Source: Pseudomonadota bacterium (GTDB lineage Bacteria > Pseudomonadota > Alphaproteobacteria > Rhizobiales > Devosiaceae). Taken from it: a stretch of DNA of 5,441 bases. The stretch spans positions 1 through 5,441 of the forward strand of contig JAEWCE010000055.1 of NCBI GenBank assembly GCA_023390785.1. The letters run 5' to 3'. A program made the translations under genes and the position numbers. The notes below the pieces were generated by a model that was not told the DNA's origin, did not search any database, and was given only the letters and a program-made list of their open reading frames with translations. Shown here in pieces: positions 1 to 5,441 of the stretch. Every line of letters begins with the position of its first letter. Position 1 is the first letter of the stretch.

Positions 1-612
1 GGCTCGGGCAAGTCGACGCTGCTGCGTTCGATCATGAACCTCAACCGCGACTGGGACGGCCGCATCGCCATCAACGGCCTCGACGCGCATGCGACGCCGC
101 GCAAGCGCCTGGCGCGCGAAATCCAGATGGTGTTCCAGGACCCCTACGCCTCGCTGCATCCGCGCTACGTCGTCGGCGAGCAGATCGCCGAACCGATGCG
201 AATCAACGGCATGGCCGATATCGAGCGGCGCACGGTGGAGCTGCTCGAGCTCATCGGGCTCGGGGCGAAATTCCGCTTCCGCTTTCCGCATGAGCTCAGT
301 GGCGGGCAGCGCCAGCGCGTGTCGATCGCGCGGGCGCTGGCCCTCAGCCCCAAGATCCTCTTGCTCGACGAGCCGACTTCGGCGCTCGACGTATCGATCC
401 AGGCCGAAATCCTCAATCTGCTGAACCGCCTGCGGCGCGAATTGAGCCTCACCTTCGTGATCGTCAGCCACGACCTGGCGGTGATCAGCTATATGTGCGA
501 CCGGCTGGCGGTGATGCGCAATGCGCAGATGGTGGAGACGCTGACGCGCGAGGCGCTGCGGGCGCGTGAGATCAACAGCGAGTATACGCGGGCGCTGGTC
601 GCCGCCAGCTAG
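1..612 (+). CDS. Peptide-type ABC transporter ATP-binding protein (5' end missing)
   Basis: This is the cytoplasmic ATPase subunit of an ABC importer and would hydrolyse ATP to drive uptake. The reading frame is open from base 1, so the N-terminus lies outside the window and 203 residues are visible. Motifs in visible numbering are Walker A GSGKST (1-6, first residues missing), Q-loop QMVFQDPYASLHPR with Gln46, signature LSGGQRQRVSIARAL from 99, Walker B ILLLDEP (119-125, catalytic Glu124), D-loop SALD to Asp130, and switch His157 in IVSHDLAV. FQDPYASLHPR and the EPTSALDVSIQAEIL stretch are typical of the DppD/DppF/OppD/OppF (dipeptide, oligopeptide, nickel) class. The protein stops at EYTRALVAAS, where that class normally reads HPYTRALL and continues into the oligo_HPY extension, so this is a short form. 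It could also be the C-terminal half of a fused double ATPase. Partner permease and binding-protein genes would be upstream. The substrate cannot be assigned. Confidence 0.93.
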   Translation, partial: GSGKSTLLRSIMNLNRDWDGRIAINGLDAHATPRKRLAREIQMVFQDPYASLHPRYVVGEQIAEPMRINGMADIERRTVELLELIGLGAKFRFRFPHELSGGQRQRVSIARALALSPKILLLDEPTSALDVSIQAEILNLLNRLRRELSLTFVIVSHDLAVISYMCDRLAVMRNAQMVETLTREALRAREINSEYTRALVAAS

Positions 613-1694
613 GCGCTGGCCGAGGCCGGAAGCGCCGGGCGCCGCCGCAGGGCGCCGCTGAGGACAGCGAGGAGCCGTCGTTCGAGCAGCAGATGCAGGC
701 TCAGGGCAACGCCGAGGGCCACCACGATGCACGTGGCAACGAACAGCCACGGGGCGTCGACGTGCAGCTTCTGCCAGCCCAGGATCACGACATTGATCGA
801 GAACGGATGCGACAGGTACAGCACGTACGAGGCATCACCCCCCAGCACCAGCGCGCGACCGAAGGGTCCCGGTTCGCGCGTCCTGGAGAACACCGTTCCA
901 GCCACAACCAGGGCCGCCGGAACGCCGGCGGTCAGCATCCGCTCGAACGGACCGCCGATCGCGACAAGCTGGCCGAAGCCCAGCCCGGCGATACCCGTGA
1001 ACAGCAGCAGCGGCGGCAGCCAGCCGGGCAGGACCAGGCCGCGCCGGACGAGCAGCGCCAGGCCGATGCCGAAGAGGAATTCGAGGATGATCGGATCGGT
1101 CCACACGGTCAGCTGCACCGCATCGGGTGGCACCGCCAGATGTGCCGCAACGAGCAGCACGAACAGGCCGGCGAGCGTCCCCAGTGCGGCGCGCAGCGGC
1201 AGCAGCAGCACCACGGCGAAGACGACGTAGAAATACATCTCGTAATTGAGCGTCCAACCGAGCCCGAGGATCGGGTGGGCGATGCCGGTCGAATCCAGCC
1301 ATGGGATGAAACCGAAGGAGGCGACGATATGAGCGGGGTCGAGCCTGGTGTGCGCGAGCTGGCCCGGCAGCAGCAGCATGGCCGCCAGCATGGCCAGCGT
1401 GAACAGCCAGTAGAGCGGCACCAGCCGCACGATCCGGCGCAGCAGGAAATCGCCCGCCGCGCCCGGCCGGCCGAATTTGCCGGCCGAGATGTGCAGCATG
1501 ATGAAGCCGGAGATGACGAAGAAGACGTCGACGCCGACGCCGAAATCGACCGGCTCGAGCGTCGCGATCATGCTGTTGGGGGTGATGCCGAAGCTCAGCG
1601 CCTCGTGCAGCACGTGCTCCATCAGCACGGCGAAAGCCGCAAAGAAACGCAGGATCTGAAGGCCGTAAAGGCGTTGGCTGGCGGGGCTCGACAT
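609..1694 (-). CDS. Acyltransferase-3 family membrane protein (ExoZ/OafA-like)
   Basis: A 361-residue integral inner-membrane protein of the acyltransferase-3 family, whose members transfer acetyl or other acyl groups to cell-surface or exported polysaccharides and similar acceptors. Family marks are the first membrane helix LQILRFFAAFAVLMEH with conserved Arg16 and putative catalytic His27, then GVGVDVFFVISGFIM, the basic loop FLLRRIVRLVPLYW, GLGWTLNYEMYFY and the late motif GDASYVLYLSHPF. About ten hydrophobic segments follow one another through the protein, and it ends in a short basic, Ala/Pro-rich tail. The GWTLNYEM motif is closest to rhizobial ExoZ-type exopolysaccharide acetyltransferases, but no polysaccharide genes are visible, so the acceptor is unknown. 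The start is uncertain. ATG at 1694 gives a normal-length N-terminus but has no clear ribosome site. TTG at 1721 adds nine residues and has GAGG eight bases upstream. Its stop overlaps the stop of the convergent ABC ATPase gene. Confidence 0.9.
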   Translation of the reverse strand: MSSPASQRLYGLQILRFFAAFAVLMEHVLHEALSFGITPNSMIATLEPVDFGVGVDVFFVISGFIMLHISAGKFGRPGAAGDFLLRRIVRLVPLYWLFTLAMLAAMLLLPGQLAHTRLDPAHIVASFGFIPWLDSTGIAHPILGLGWTLNYEMYFYVVFAVVLLLPLRAALGTLAGLFVLLVAAHLAVPPDAVQLTVWTDPIILEFLFGIGLALLVRRGLVLPGWLPPLLLFTGIAGLGFGQLVAIGGPFERMLTAGVPAALVVAGTVFSRTREPGPFGRALVLGGDASYVLYLSHPFSINVVILGWQKLHVDAPWLFVATCIVVALGVALSLHLLLERRLLAVLSGALRRRPALPASASA

Positions 1695-1854
1695 GGTGCG
1701 CGGGGGCGAAAACTCCGGCAAACCGTACGCCTCGCGCGGCCAATGCGCCGCAACGGGCCGTGCGCAGAGTTAACGCCAGGCTAGGAGGCAGGCGCGGGCC
1801 GCTGGCCTGTTGCGCTCTGTCGAGCGAGCCTGAGAAGGTTCGTTCGGCCAACCG

Positions 1855-2229
1855 CTATTGCGGGCAGTCCTTGCCGAGGTCGAAGACCCGGCTGGGATCA
1901 AGCGTGGTGTCGTCGGCGGCGGCGATCTGGGCGCTCAGGCACTTGAGCCCCGGCCCGTCGGCGACAAACTGGGTGTCGAGCGGGGCGGTGCCGGTGGAGT
2001 TGCCGGTCGGCAGGCCACCGCGCGTCTGGCAGTCGCTGAGATCGACGATGACGAAGCCCTTGCCGCTCTGGGTCAGCGCCGCGATCTCGTCGTCGGCCCG
2101 GTTGGCGAAGCAGGTGGCGAGCGCAGAATCGAGGCGGACGGCGGAATTGCACAGGGTGCAGAAGGCGAGGGCCGGGGTGGCCAGCGCCGCAAGGGCGAGG
2201 GCAGCGGCAAAAACGGCGGTCGAGCGCAT
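1855..2229 (-). CDS. Small secreted six-cysteine protein, function unknown
   Basis: A 124-residue protein with a clear Sec signal peptide: Met-Arg start, an Ala/Leu-rich hydrophobic core, and a likely signal-peptidase I site after PALA (residue 22). The mature chain, about 102 residues, starts FCTLC and has six cysteines (a CxxC pair at 24/27, then one each in ATCF, SDCQ, LKCL and KDCP), which suggests three disulfides in the periplasm or a metal site at the CxxC. A central GKGFVIVDLSDCQTRGG segment looks like a beta strand and loop. I recognise no named domain and assign no function; the pattern resembles uncharacterised exported proteins of rhizobia-related bacteria. ATG at 2229 is preferred because it places a short basic n-region directly before the hydrophobic core, with a weak GGGA five bases upstream. 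A GTG at 2262 would add 11 residues without a ribosome site. It lies upstream of the acyltransferase on the same strand, with a gap of about 160 nt, and is divergent from the LacI-type gene. Confidence 0.8.
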   Translation of the reverse strand: MRSTAVFAAALALAALATPALAFCTLCNSAVRLDSALATCFANRADDEIAALTQSGKGFVIVDLSDCQTRGGLPTGNSTGTAPLDTQFVADGPGLKCLSAQIAAADDTTLDPSRVFDLGKDCPQ

Positions 2230-2253
2230 GACGGTCCCGTGTTGTTCGCGCGA

Positions 2254-2268
2254 CTTGGCCACGCCAAG
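2254..2268. repeat. 6-bp inverted repeat, CTTGGC-CAC-GCCAAG
   Basis: CTTGGC (2254-2259) and GCCAAG (2263-2268) are perfect reverse complements with a 3-bp spacer. The site lies 25-39 bp upstream of the preferred ATG of the small secreted protein, in its probable 5' untranslated region or promoter. It could be a small operator or an mRNA hairpin near the ribosome site, but a repeat this short may be chance in GC-rich DNA. Confidence 0.35.
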
Positions 2269-2285
2269 CCGGCAAATTCAAGACG

Positions 2286-2301
2286 CCGGCAATATTGCCG
2301 G
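2286..2301. promoter_or_regulatory. Perfect 16-bp palindrome, candidate operator
   Basis: CCGGCAATATTGCCGG is a perfect palindrome with its centre between bases 2293 and 2294. A third copy of the CCGGCAA half-site lies at 2269-2275, starting 17 bp before the left arm and in direct orientation with it. The palindrome is about 57 bp upstream of the ATG of the small secreted protein and about 130 bp upstream of the LacI-type gene start. The size and symmetry suit a dimeric regulator. Whether the adjacent LacI-type protein binds here is inference; the core is AATATT rather than the central CG common in that family. Confidence 0.5.
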
Positions 2302-2420
2302 GTAGCTAGATTTGAGCGGCGGGCGCCGTGGTGGGCTGCTAGAGTCGGCGTTGTTGCCGTTGTTGTTTCGAGTCACGCCTTTTTCACGCCATAGGTCGTT
2401 TGTTATCGTTGCCATAGTTT

Positions 2421-2425
2421 GGGGG
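2421..2425 (+). promoter_or_regulatory. Weak ribosome binding site (GGGGG) for the LacI-type gene
   Basis: GGGGG can pair with the CCUCC anti-Shine-Dalgarno through one G-U wobble and sits eight bases before TTG at 2434. The other candidate start, TTG at 2419, has no such site. An in-frame TAG at 2392 excludes any start further upstream. No in-frame ATG is available before the DNA-binding domain, so a TTG start is expected either way. Confidence 0.4.
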
Positions 2426-2433
2426 CCGGTATT

Positions 2434-3459
2434 TTGGATGACACCGGAAAGGGCGCGGACCGTTCGGTTCGCGTGGAGGATGTGGCCCGCGTCGCGGGCG
2501 TTTCGCCGATCACCGTATCGCGCACGCTGCGCACGCCGGACATCGTCAAGCCCGAGACCCGGCGGCGCGTCGAAGAGGCCGTGGCCAAGACCGGCTATGT
2601 GGTCAACACCATCGCCTCGAGCCTGAGGTCGGGCCAGTCGGCGTTTATTTCGGTGTTCGTCGCCAGCCTGCAGAACCCGCATTACGCCGCCGCGATACAG
2701 GGGATGATCGACGCCTTCGAGGGGACGCGCTTCCGTCTCACCTTCTCGCAGTCCGGTTATGCCGAGGACATGTCGGCCGAGCAGTTGCGCATGCTGCTGC
2801 CATTCCGGCCAGCGGCGTTCGTGTTTTCCGGCGTGGTGCGCAATGAGGAGGCGCGGACCTATCTGCGCTCCCTGCATGTGCCGGTGATGGAGATGTGGGG
2901 CGAAGCCGAGAGTCCCATCGACATGCTGGTCGCCTCGCCCGGCCGTGAGGGCGGGCGACTCCTGGGCGAGCACCTGGTCGGGCTGGGCGTCGGGCATATC
3001 GCCTATATCGGCCACACCAACAGCCGCGCGGCGCCGCGCATCGAGGGCTTTCGCGCCGCCCTGCGCGGGGCGCACCTCGACATCGCGCTGCTGCATTCGG
3101 TCGAGGGGACCACAGAGATGGAGGAGGGCCTGGCGGTGGTCGACACCGTTCTCGACCAACTGCCGCAGTGCGATGCCATGGTGTTCGGCACCGATGTGAT
3201 GGCTGCCGGCGCCCTGCTCCGGCTCCAGGAGATGGGCAAACGGGTCCCCGACGACATCGCCGTTGCCGGTTATGGCGATTTGTTCTTTGCAGCACACACG
3301 CGGCCGCGGCTGACGTCGATCCGCACGGCGCCCTATGATGTCGGCCGCCGTGCCGGCGAGCTGCTGCGCACCCGGCTGACGGTCGGTCGTGCGGCAGAGC
3401 CTGTCATACAGGTACCGCTCAGTCTCGTCATCCGCGAGAGTACCGTCAGAAAACCCTAA
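2434..3459 (+). CDS. LacI/GalR-family transcriptional regulator, GntR-like
   Basis: A DNA-binding regulator of 341 residues (346 if TTG at 2419 is used), a normal length for the family. Counting from TTG 2434, the N-terminal helix-turn-helix is VRVEDVARVAGVSPITVSRTL (about 12-32), followed by RTPDIVKPETRRRVEEA and the hinge helix NTIASSLRSG (about 58-67), whose Leu is the usual minor-groove wedge. The rest is a periplasmic-binding-protein-like effector domain starting SAFISVFVASLQNPHY, with GHIAYIGH, the late FGTDVMAAGALL segment and the closing VIRESTV. The ITVSRTLRTPD stretch resembles gluconate-type GntR regulators more than LacI itself. It sits 89 nt upstream of a sugar-acid dehydratase on the same strand, so it probably represses that gene, and perhaps itself, and responds to a sugar acid or its dehydration product. 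The effector is inferred from context only. Confidence 0.92.
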   Translation: MDDTGKGADRSVRVEDVARVAGVSPITVSRTLRTPDIVKPETRRRVEEAVAKTGYVVNTIASSLRSGQSAFISVFVASLQNPHYAAAIQGMIDAFEGTRFRLTFSQSGYAEDMSAEQLRMLLPFRPAAFVFSGVVRNEEARTYLRSLHVPVMEMWGEAESPIDMLVASPGREGGRLLGEHLVGLGVGHIAYIGHTNSRAAPRIEGFRAALRGAHLDIALLHSVEGTTEMEEGLAVVDTVLDQLPQCDAMVFGTDVMAAGALLRLQEMGKRVPDDIAVAGYGDLFFAAHTRPRLTSIRTAPYDVGRRAGELLRTRLTVGRAAEPVIQVPLSLVIRESTVRKP

Positions 3460-3548
3460 AATCTGGACACGAAAGCCGACGTTGGGGCTCTCTTTCCGGA
3501 CGCCGATGCGCTATGGCTTCGCGCAGACTCTTCACTTCGAGGCCAAAG
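3460..3548 (+). other. Gap between the regulator and the dehydratase genes
   Basis: The 89-nt spacer holds no convincing -35/-10 pair and no terminator, so read-through from the regulator gene is plausible. A weak inverted repeat, TGCGC (3507-3511) and GCGCA (3521-3525) with a 9-bp spacer, is the only symmetric element seen. An in-frame ATG at 3513 lies here but has no good ribosome site. Confidence 0.4.
3539..3542 (+). promoter_or_regulatory. Ribosome binding site deciding the dehydratase start
   Basis: GAGG lies six bases before ATG 3549, an ideal spacing. The other in-frame ATGs at 3513, 3558 and 3570 have weaker or badly spaced sites. This is the main reason for choosing 3549. Confidence 0.6.
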
Positions 3549-5357
3549 ATGACGACGATGGGTAAAGGCATGTCTGACAGGAAGCTCAGATCGCGTGCCT
3601 GGTTCGACAATCCCGACAATCCGGACATGACAGCGCTCTATCTCGAGCGCTACCTCAATTTCGGACTGAGCCGGGAGGAACTGCAATCGGGCAAGCCGAT
3701 CATCGGCATCGCGCAGACTGGCTCCGATCTCAGCCCATGCAACCGCCACCACCTGGTTCTGGCGCAGCGCGTGCGCGAAGGCATCCGTGAAGCGGGCGGC
3801 ATTGCCATCGAATTTCCGGTCCATCCGATCCAGGAGACGGGCAAGCGGCCGACCGCGGGCCTCGACCGCAACCTCGCCTATCTGGGGCTCGTCGAGGTTC
3901 TGTACGGCTACCCGCTCGACGGCGTGGTGCTGACGGTCGGCTGCGACAAGACCACCCCGGCCATGCTGATGGGTGCGGCGACGGTCAACATTCCGGCGAT
4001 CGCGCTCTCGGTCGGCCCGATGCTCAATGGCTATTTCAAGGGCGAGCGCACTGGCTCCGGCACGATCGTGTGGAAGGCCCGGCAGATGATGGCCGCCGGC
4101 GAGATCGACTACAAAGGTTTCGTTGACCTCGTCGCCTCCTCGGCGCCCTCGACCGGCTATTGCAACACCATGGGTACCGCCTCGACCATGAACTCGCTGG
4201 CCGAGGCGCTGGGCATGGAGCTGCCGGGCGGCGCCGCCATTCCGGCGCCCTATCGCGACCGGCAGGAAATGGCCTACCGCACCGGGCTCAGGATCGTCGA
4301 CATGGTGAAGGAGGACTTGAAGCCCTCCGACATCCTGACCAGGGAGAATTTCCTCAACGCCATCGTGGTCAATTCGGCGATCGGCGGCTCGACCAACGCG
4401 CCGATCCACATCAACGCCATTGCCCGCCATATCGGCGTCGACCTCAAGATCGAGGAATGGCAGAGCGTCGGCCACAAGGTGCCGCTGCTGGTCAATCTGC
4501 AGCCGGCCGGCGAGTATCTGGGCGAAGACTACTACCATGCCGGTGGCGTGCCGGCGGTGGTCAACGAGCTGATGCAGCAGGGGCTGATCCACGAGGACGC
4601 CCCGACCGTCAACGGCAAGAGCATCGGCGAGAACTGCCGCAATACCCCGATCCAGGACGACAAGGTGATCCGGCACTTCGACAATCCGCTCAAGGCAGAG
4701 GCCGGCTTCCTGGTGCTGCGCGGCAATTTGTTCGACAACGCGATCATGAAGACCTCGGTGATCAGCCAGGAATTCCGCGACCGCTACCTCAGCGACCCCG
4801 AGCATCCCAACATGTTCGAGGGCAAGGCGGTGGTGTTCGACGGGCCCGAGGACTACCACCACCGCATCGACGATCCGGCGCTCGAGATCGACGAATACAC
4901 CATGCTGTTCATGCGCGGCACCGGGCCGATCGGCTATCCGGGCTCGGCCGAAGTGGTGAACATGCGGCCGCCGGCCTACCTCATCAAGAAGGGCGTGCAC
5001 TCGCTGCCCTGCATCGGTGACGGACGGCAGTCGGGCACGTCGGGCTCGCCCTCGATCCTCAATGCGTCCCCGGAAGCGGCGGCGGGCGGCAACCTCGCGA
5101 TCCTCAGGACCGGCGACAGGGTGCGCATCGACCTCAACAGCGGCCATGCCGACATCCTGATCTCGGACGACGAGCTGAGGGCGCGGCAAGCCGACCTCGC
5201 CTCGATGGGCGGCTACCAATATCCCAAGCACCAGACGCCGTGGCAGGAGATCCAGCGCGGCATCACCGCCCAGCTCGGCGAGGGCGCGGTGCTGAAGCCG
5301 GCCGTCAAGTACCAGCGGCTGGCGCAGACCGCGGGCATTCCGCGCGACAATCACTGA
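3549..5357 (+). CDS. xylD: D-xylonate dehydratase-like IlvD/Edd-family protein
   Basis: A cytoplasmic [2Fe-2S], Mg-dependent dehydratase of 602 residues that removes water from a sugar acid to give the 2-keto-3-deoxy acid, most likely D-xylonate in oxidative xylose breakdown. Family motifs are TGSDLSPCN (cluster Cys64), HPIQET (Glu96, metal ligand), GCDKTTPA (cluster Cys132, Asp133, and Lys134, carbamylated in characterised pentonate dehydratases), YCNTMGTASTM (cluster Cys205), AIGGSTN, and DGRQSGT with the conserved catalytic Ser495. All expected ligands are present. RSRAWFDNPDN near the start, DMTALYLER, IPAPYRDR, PGSAEVVNM and the terminal Asn-His match what I recall of Caulobacter crescentus XylD (about 590 residues) better than IlvD, Edd or L-arabonate dehydratase. 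ATG 3549 is chosen for its ribosome site. ATG 3570 would match the family N-terminus best, and 3513 would add 12 residues. It follows the LacI-type regulator as a probable two-gene unit. D-gluconate or other aldonates remain possible substrates. Confidence 0.9.
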   Translation: MTTMGKGMSDRKLRSRAWFDNPDNPDMTALYLERYLNFGLSREELQSGKPIIGIAQTGSDLSPCNRHHLVLAQRVREGIREAGGIAIEFPVHPIQETGKRPTAGLDRNLAYLGLVEVLYGYPLDGVVLTVGCDKTTPAMLMGAATVNIPAIALSVGPMLNGYFKGERTGSGTIVWKARQMMAAGEIDYKGFVDLVASSAPSTGYCNTMGTASTMNSLAEALGMELPGGAAIPAPYRDRQEMAYRTGLRIVDMVKEDLKPSDILTRENFLNAIVVNSAIGGSTNAPIHINAIARHIGVDLKIEEWQSVGHKVPLLVNLQPAGEYLGEDYYHAGGVPAVVNELMQQGLIHEDAPTVNGKSIGENCRNTPIQDDKVIRHFDNPLKAEAGFLVLRGNLFDNAIMKTSVISQEFRDRYLSDPEHPNMFEGKAVVFDGPEDYHHRIDDPALEIDEYTMLFMRGTGPIGYPGSAEVVNMRPPAYLIKKGVHSLPCIGDGRQSGTSGSPSILNASPEAAAGGNLAILRTGDRVRIDLNSGHADILISDDELRARQADLASMGGYQYPKHQTPWQEIQRGITAQLGEGAVLKPAVKYQRLAQTAGIPRDNH

Positions 5358-5372
5358 CAGGTCGCGCCTGTT

Positions 5373-5412
5373 TTCCGTGCAATCTGCGGCTTTGCCTGCA
5401 GATTGCACGGAA
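5373..5412 (+). terminator. Strong hairpin after the dehydratase gene
   Basis: Two perfect 15-bp arms, TTCCGTGCAATCTGC (5373-5387) and its reverse complement (5398-5412), enclose a 10-base loop. The structure begins 16 bases after the stop codon, the usual place for a transcript end. There is no T-run after it on either strand, so it is not a classic intrinsic terminator. It may act as a U-less terminator or as a 3' stabiliser that protects the mRNA from exonucleases. No gene is visible in the last 29 bases. Confidence 0.6.
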
Positions 5413-5441
5413 CGATGCTTTGCTCTATTGGGGCGAGATCG

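Larger units (their letters stand above)
2230..2433. other. Divergent intergenic region with candidate operators
   Basis: About 200 bp separate the divergent small secreted protein gene and LacI-type regulator gene, so promoters for both should lie here. The region is less GC-rich near the regulator (runs of GTTGTT and TTTTTC around 2350-2385) and carries two inverted repeats near the other gene, listed separately. I could not place convincing -35/-10 pairs. TTTTTC at 2381 with TATCGT near 2404 is the best of several weak options for the regulator. Confidence 0.5.

Noticed and set aside
1473..1484. 12-bp inverse match to bases 2268-2279 as a dispersed repeat
   Set aside because: One copy is inside coding sequence, and a 12-bp match is expected by chance in a 5.4-kb GC-rich window.
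693..1784. 363-codon plus-strand open frame opposite the acyltransferase gene
   Set aside because: The product is dominated by Gln, Arg, Glu and His with no domain, whereas the minus strand gives a membrane protein with clear family motifs.
1813..1826. 5-bp hairpin (CGCTC-TGTC-GAGCG) after the small secreted protein gene as a terminator
   Set aside because: The stem is short, there is no T-run on the minus strand, and such stems are frequent by chance at this GC content.
1858..2394. Plus-strand 178-codon frame opposite the small secreted protein
   Set aside because: It is Gly/Arg/Ala/Val-rich without a domain, while the minus frame has a convincing signal peptide and patterned cysteines.
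2278..3297. 339-codon minus-strand frame opposite the LacI-type gene
   Set aside because: It has no recognisable motif and runs through the palindromic intergenic region. The plus strand carries an obvious LacI-family protein.
3456..5408. 650-codon open frame on the minus strand opposite the dehydratase gene
   Set aside because: It is the codon-bias shadow common in GC-rich genes. Its translation is rich in Arg, His, Asp and Val with no recognisable domain, while the plus strand encodes a fully motif-complete enzyme.

Overview
The window is GC-rich and densely packed. It looks like an alphaproteobacterial chromosome, probably Hyphomicrobiales (rhizobia or Devosia relatives). That placement rests on base composition and on the resemblance of the sugar-acid dehydratase to Caulobacter XylD and of the acyltransferase to rhizobial ExoZ-type proteins. 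No marker gene fixes the genus. I see no RNA genes, insertion sequences, CRISPR arrays or phage genes.

Layout from left to right. (1) Bases 1-612, plus strand: the 3' part of an ATPase gene for a dipeptide/oligopeptide-type ABC importer, with its N-terminus outside the window. (2) Bases 609-1694, minus strand: an integral-membrane acyltransferase-3 protein of ExoZ/OafA type, convergent with the ABC gene; the two stop codons share one CTAG. (3) Bases 1855-2229, minus strand: a small secreted six-cysteine protein of unknown function. (4) Bases 2230-2433: a divergent intergenic region of about 200 bp holding a perfect 16-bp palindrome and a 6-bp inverted repeat, both candidate operators. (5) Bases 2434-3459, plus strand: a LacI/GalR-family regulator with a GntR-like DNA-binding domain. 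(6) Bases 3549-5357, plus strand: an IlvD/Edd-family [2Fe-2S] dehydratase that closely resembles D-xylonate dehydratase. (7) Bases 5373-5412: a strong 15-bp hairpin just after that gene, probably its transcript end.

Functional reading. The LacI regulator and the dehydratase lie head to tail with an 89-nt gap and probably form a sugar-acid catabolism unit. The regulator would sense a sugar acid or related metabolite and control dehydration of a pentonate (most likely D-xylonate) to its 2-keto-3-deoxy acid, as in the Weimberg/Dahms routes. The remaining pathway genes would lie outside the window, possibly to the right. The ABC ATPase, acyltransferase and small secreted protein show no clear link to that unit. 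Overall this is an ordinary accessory-metabolism region. The least explained items are the small secreted protein and the palindrome upstream of it.
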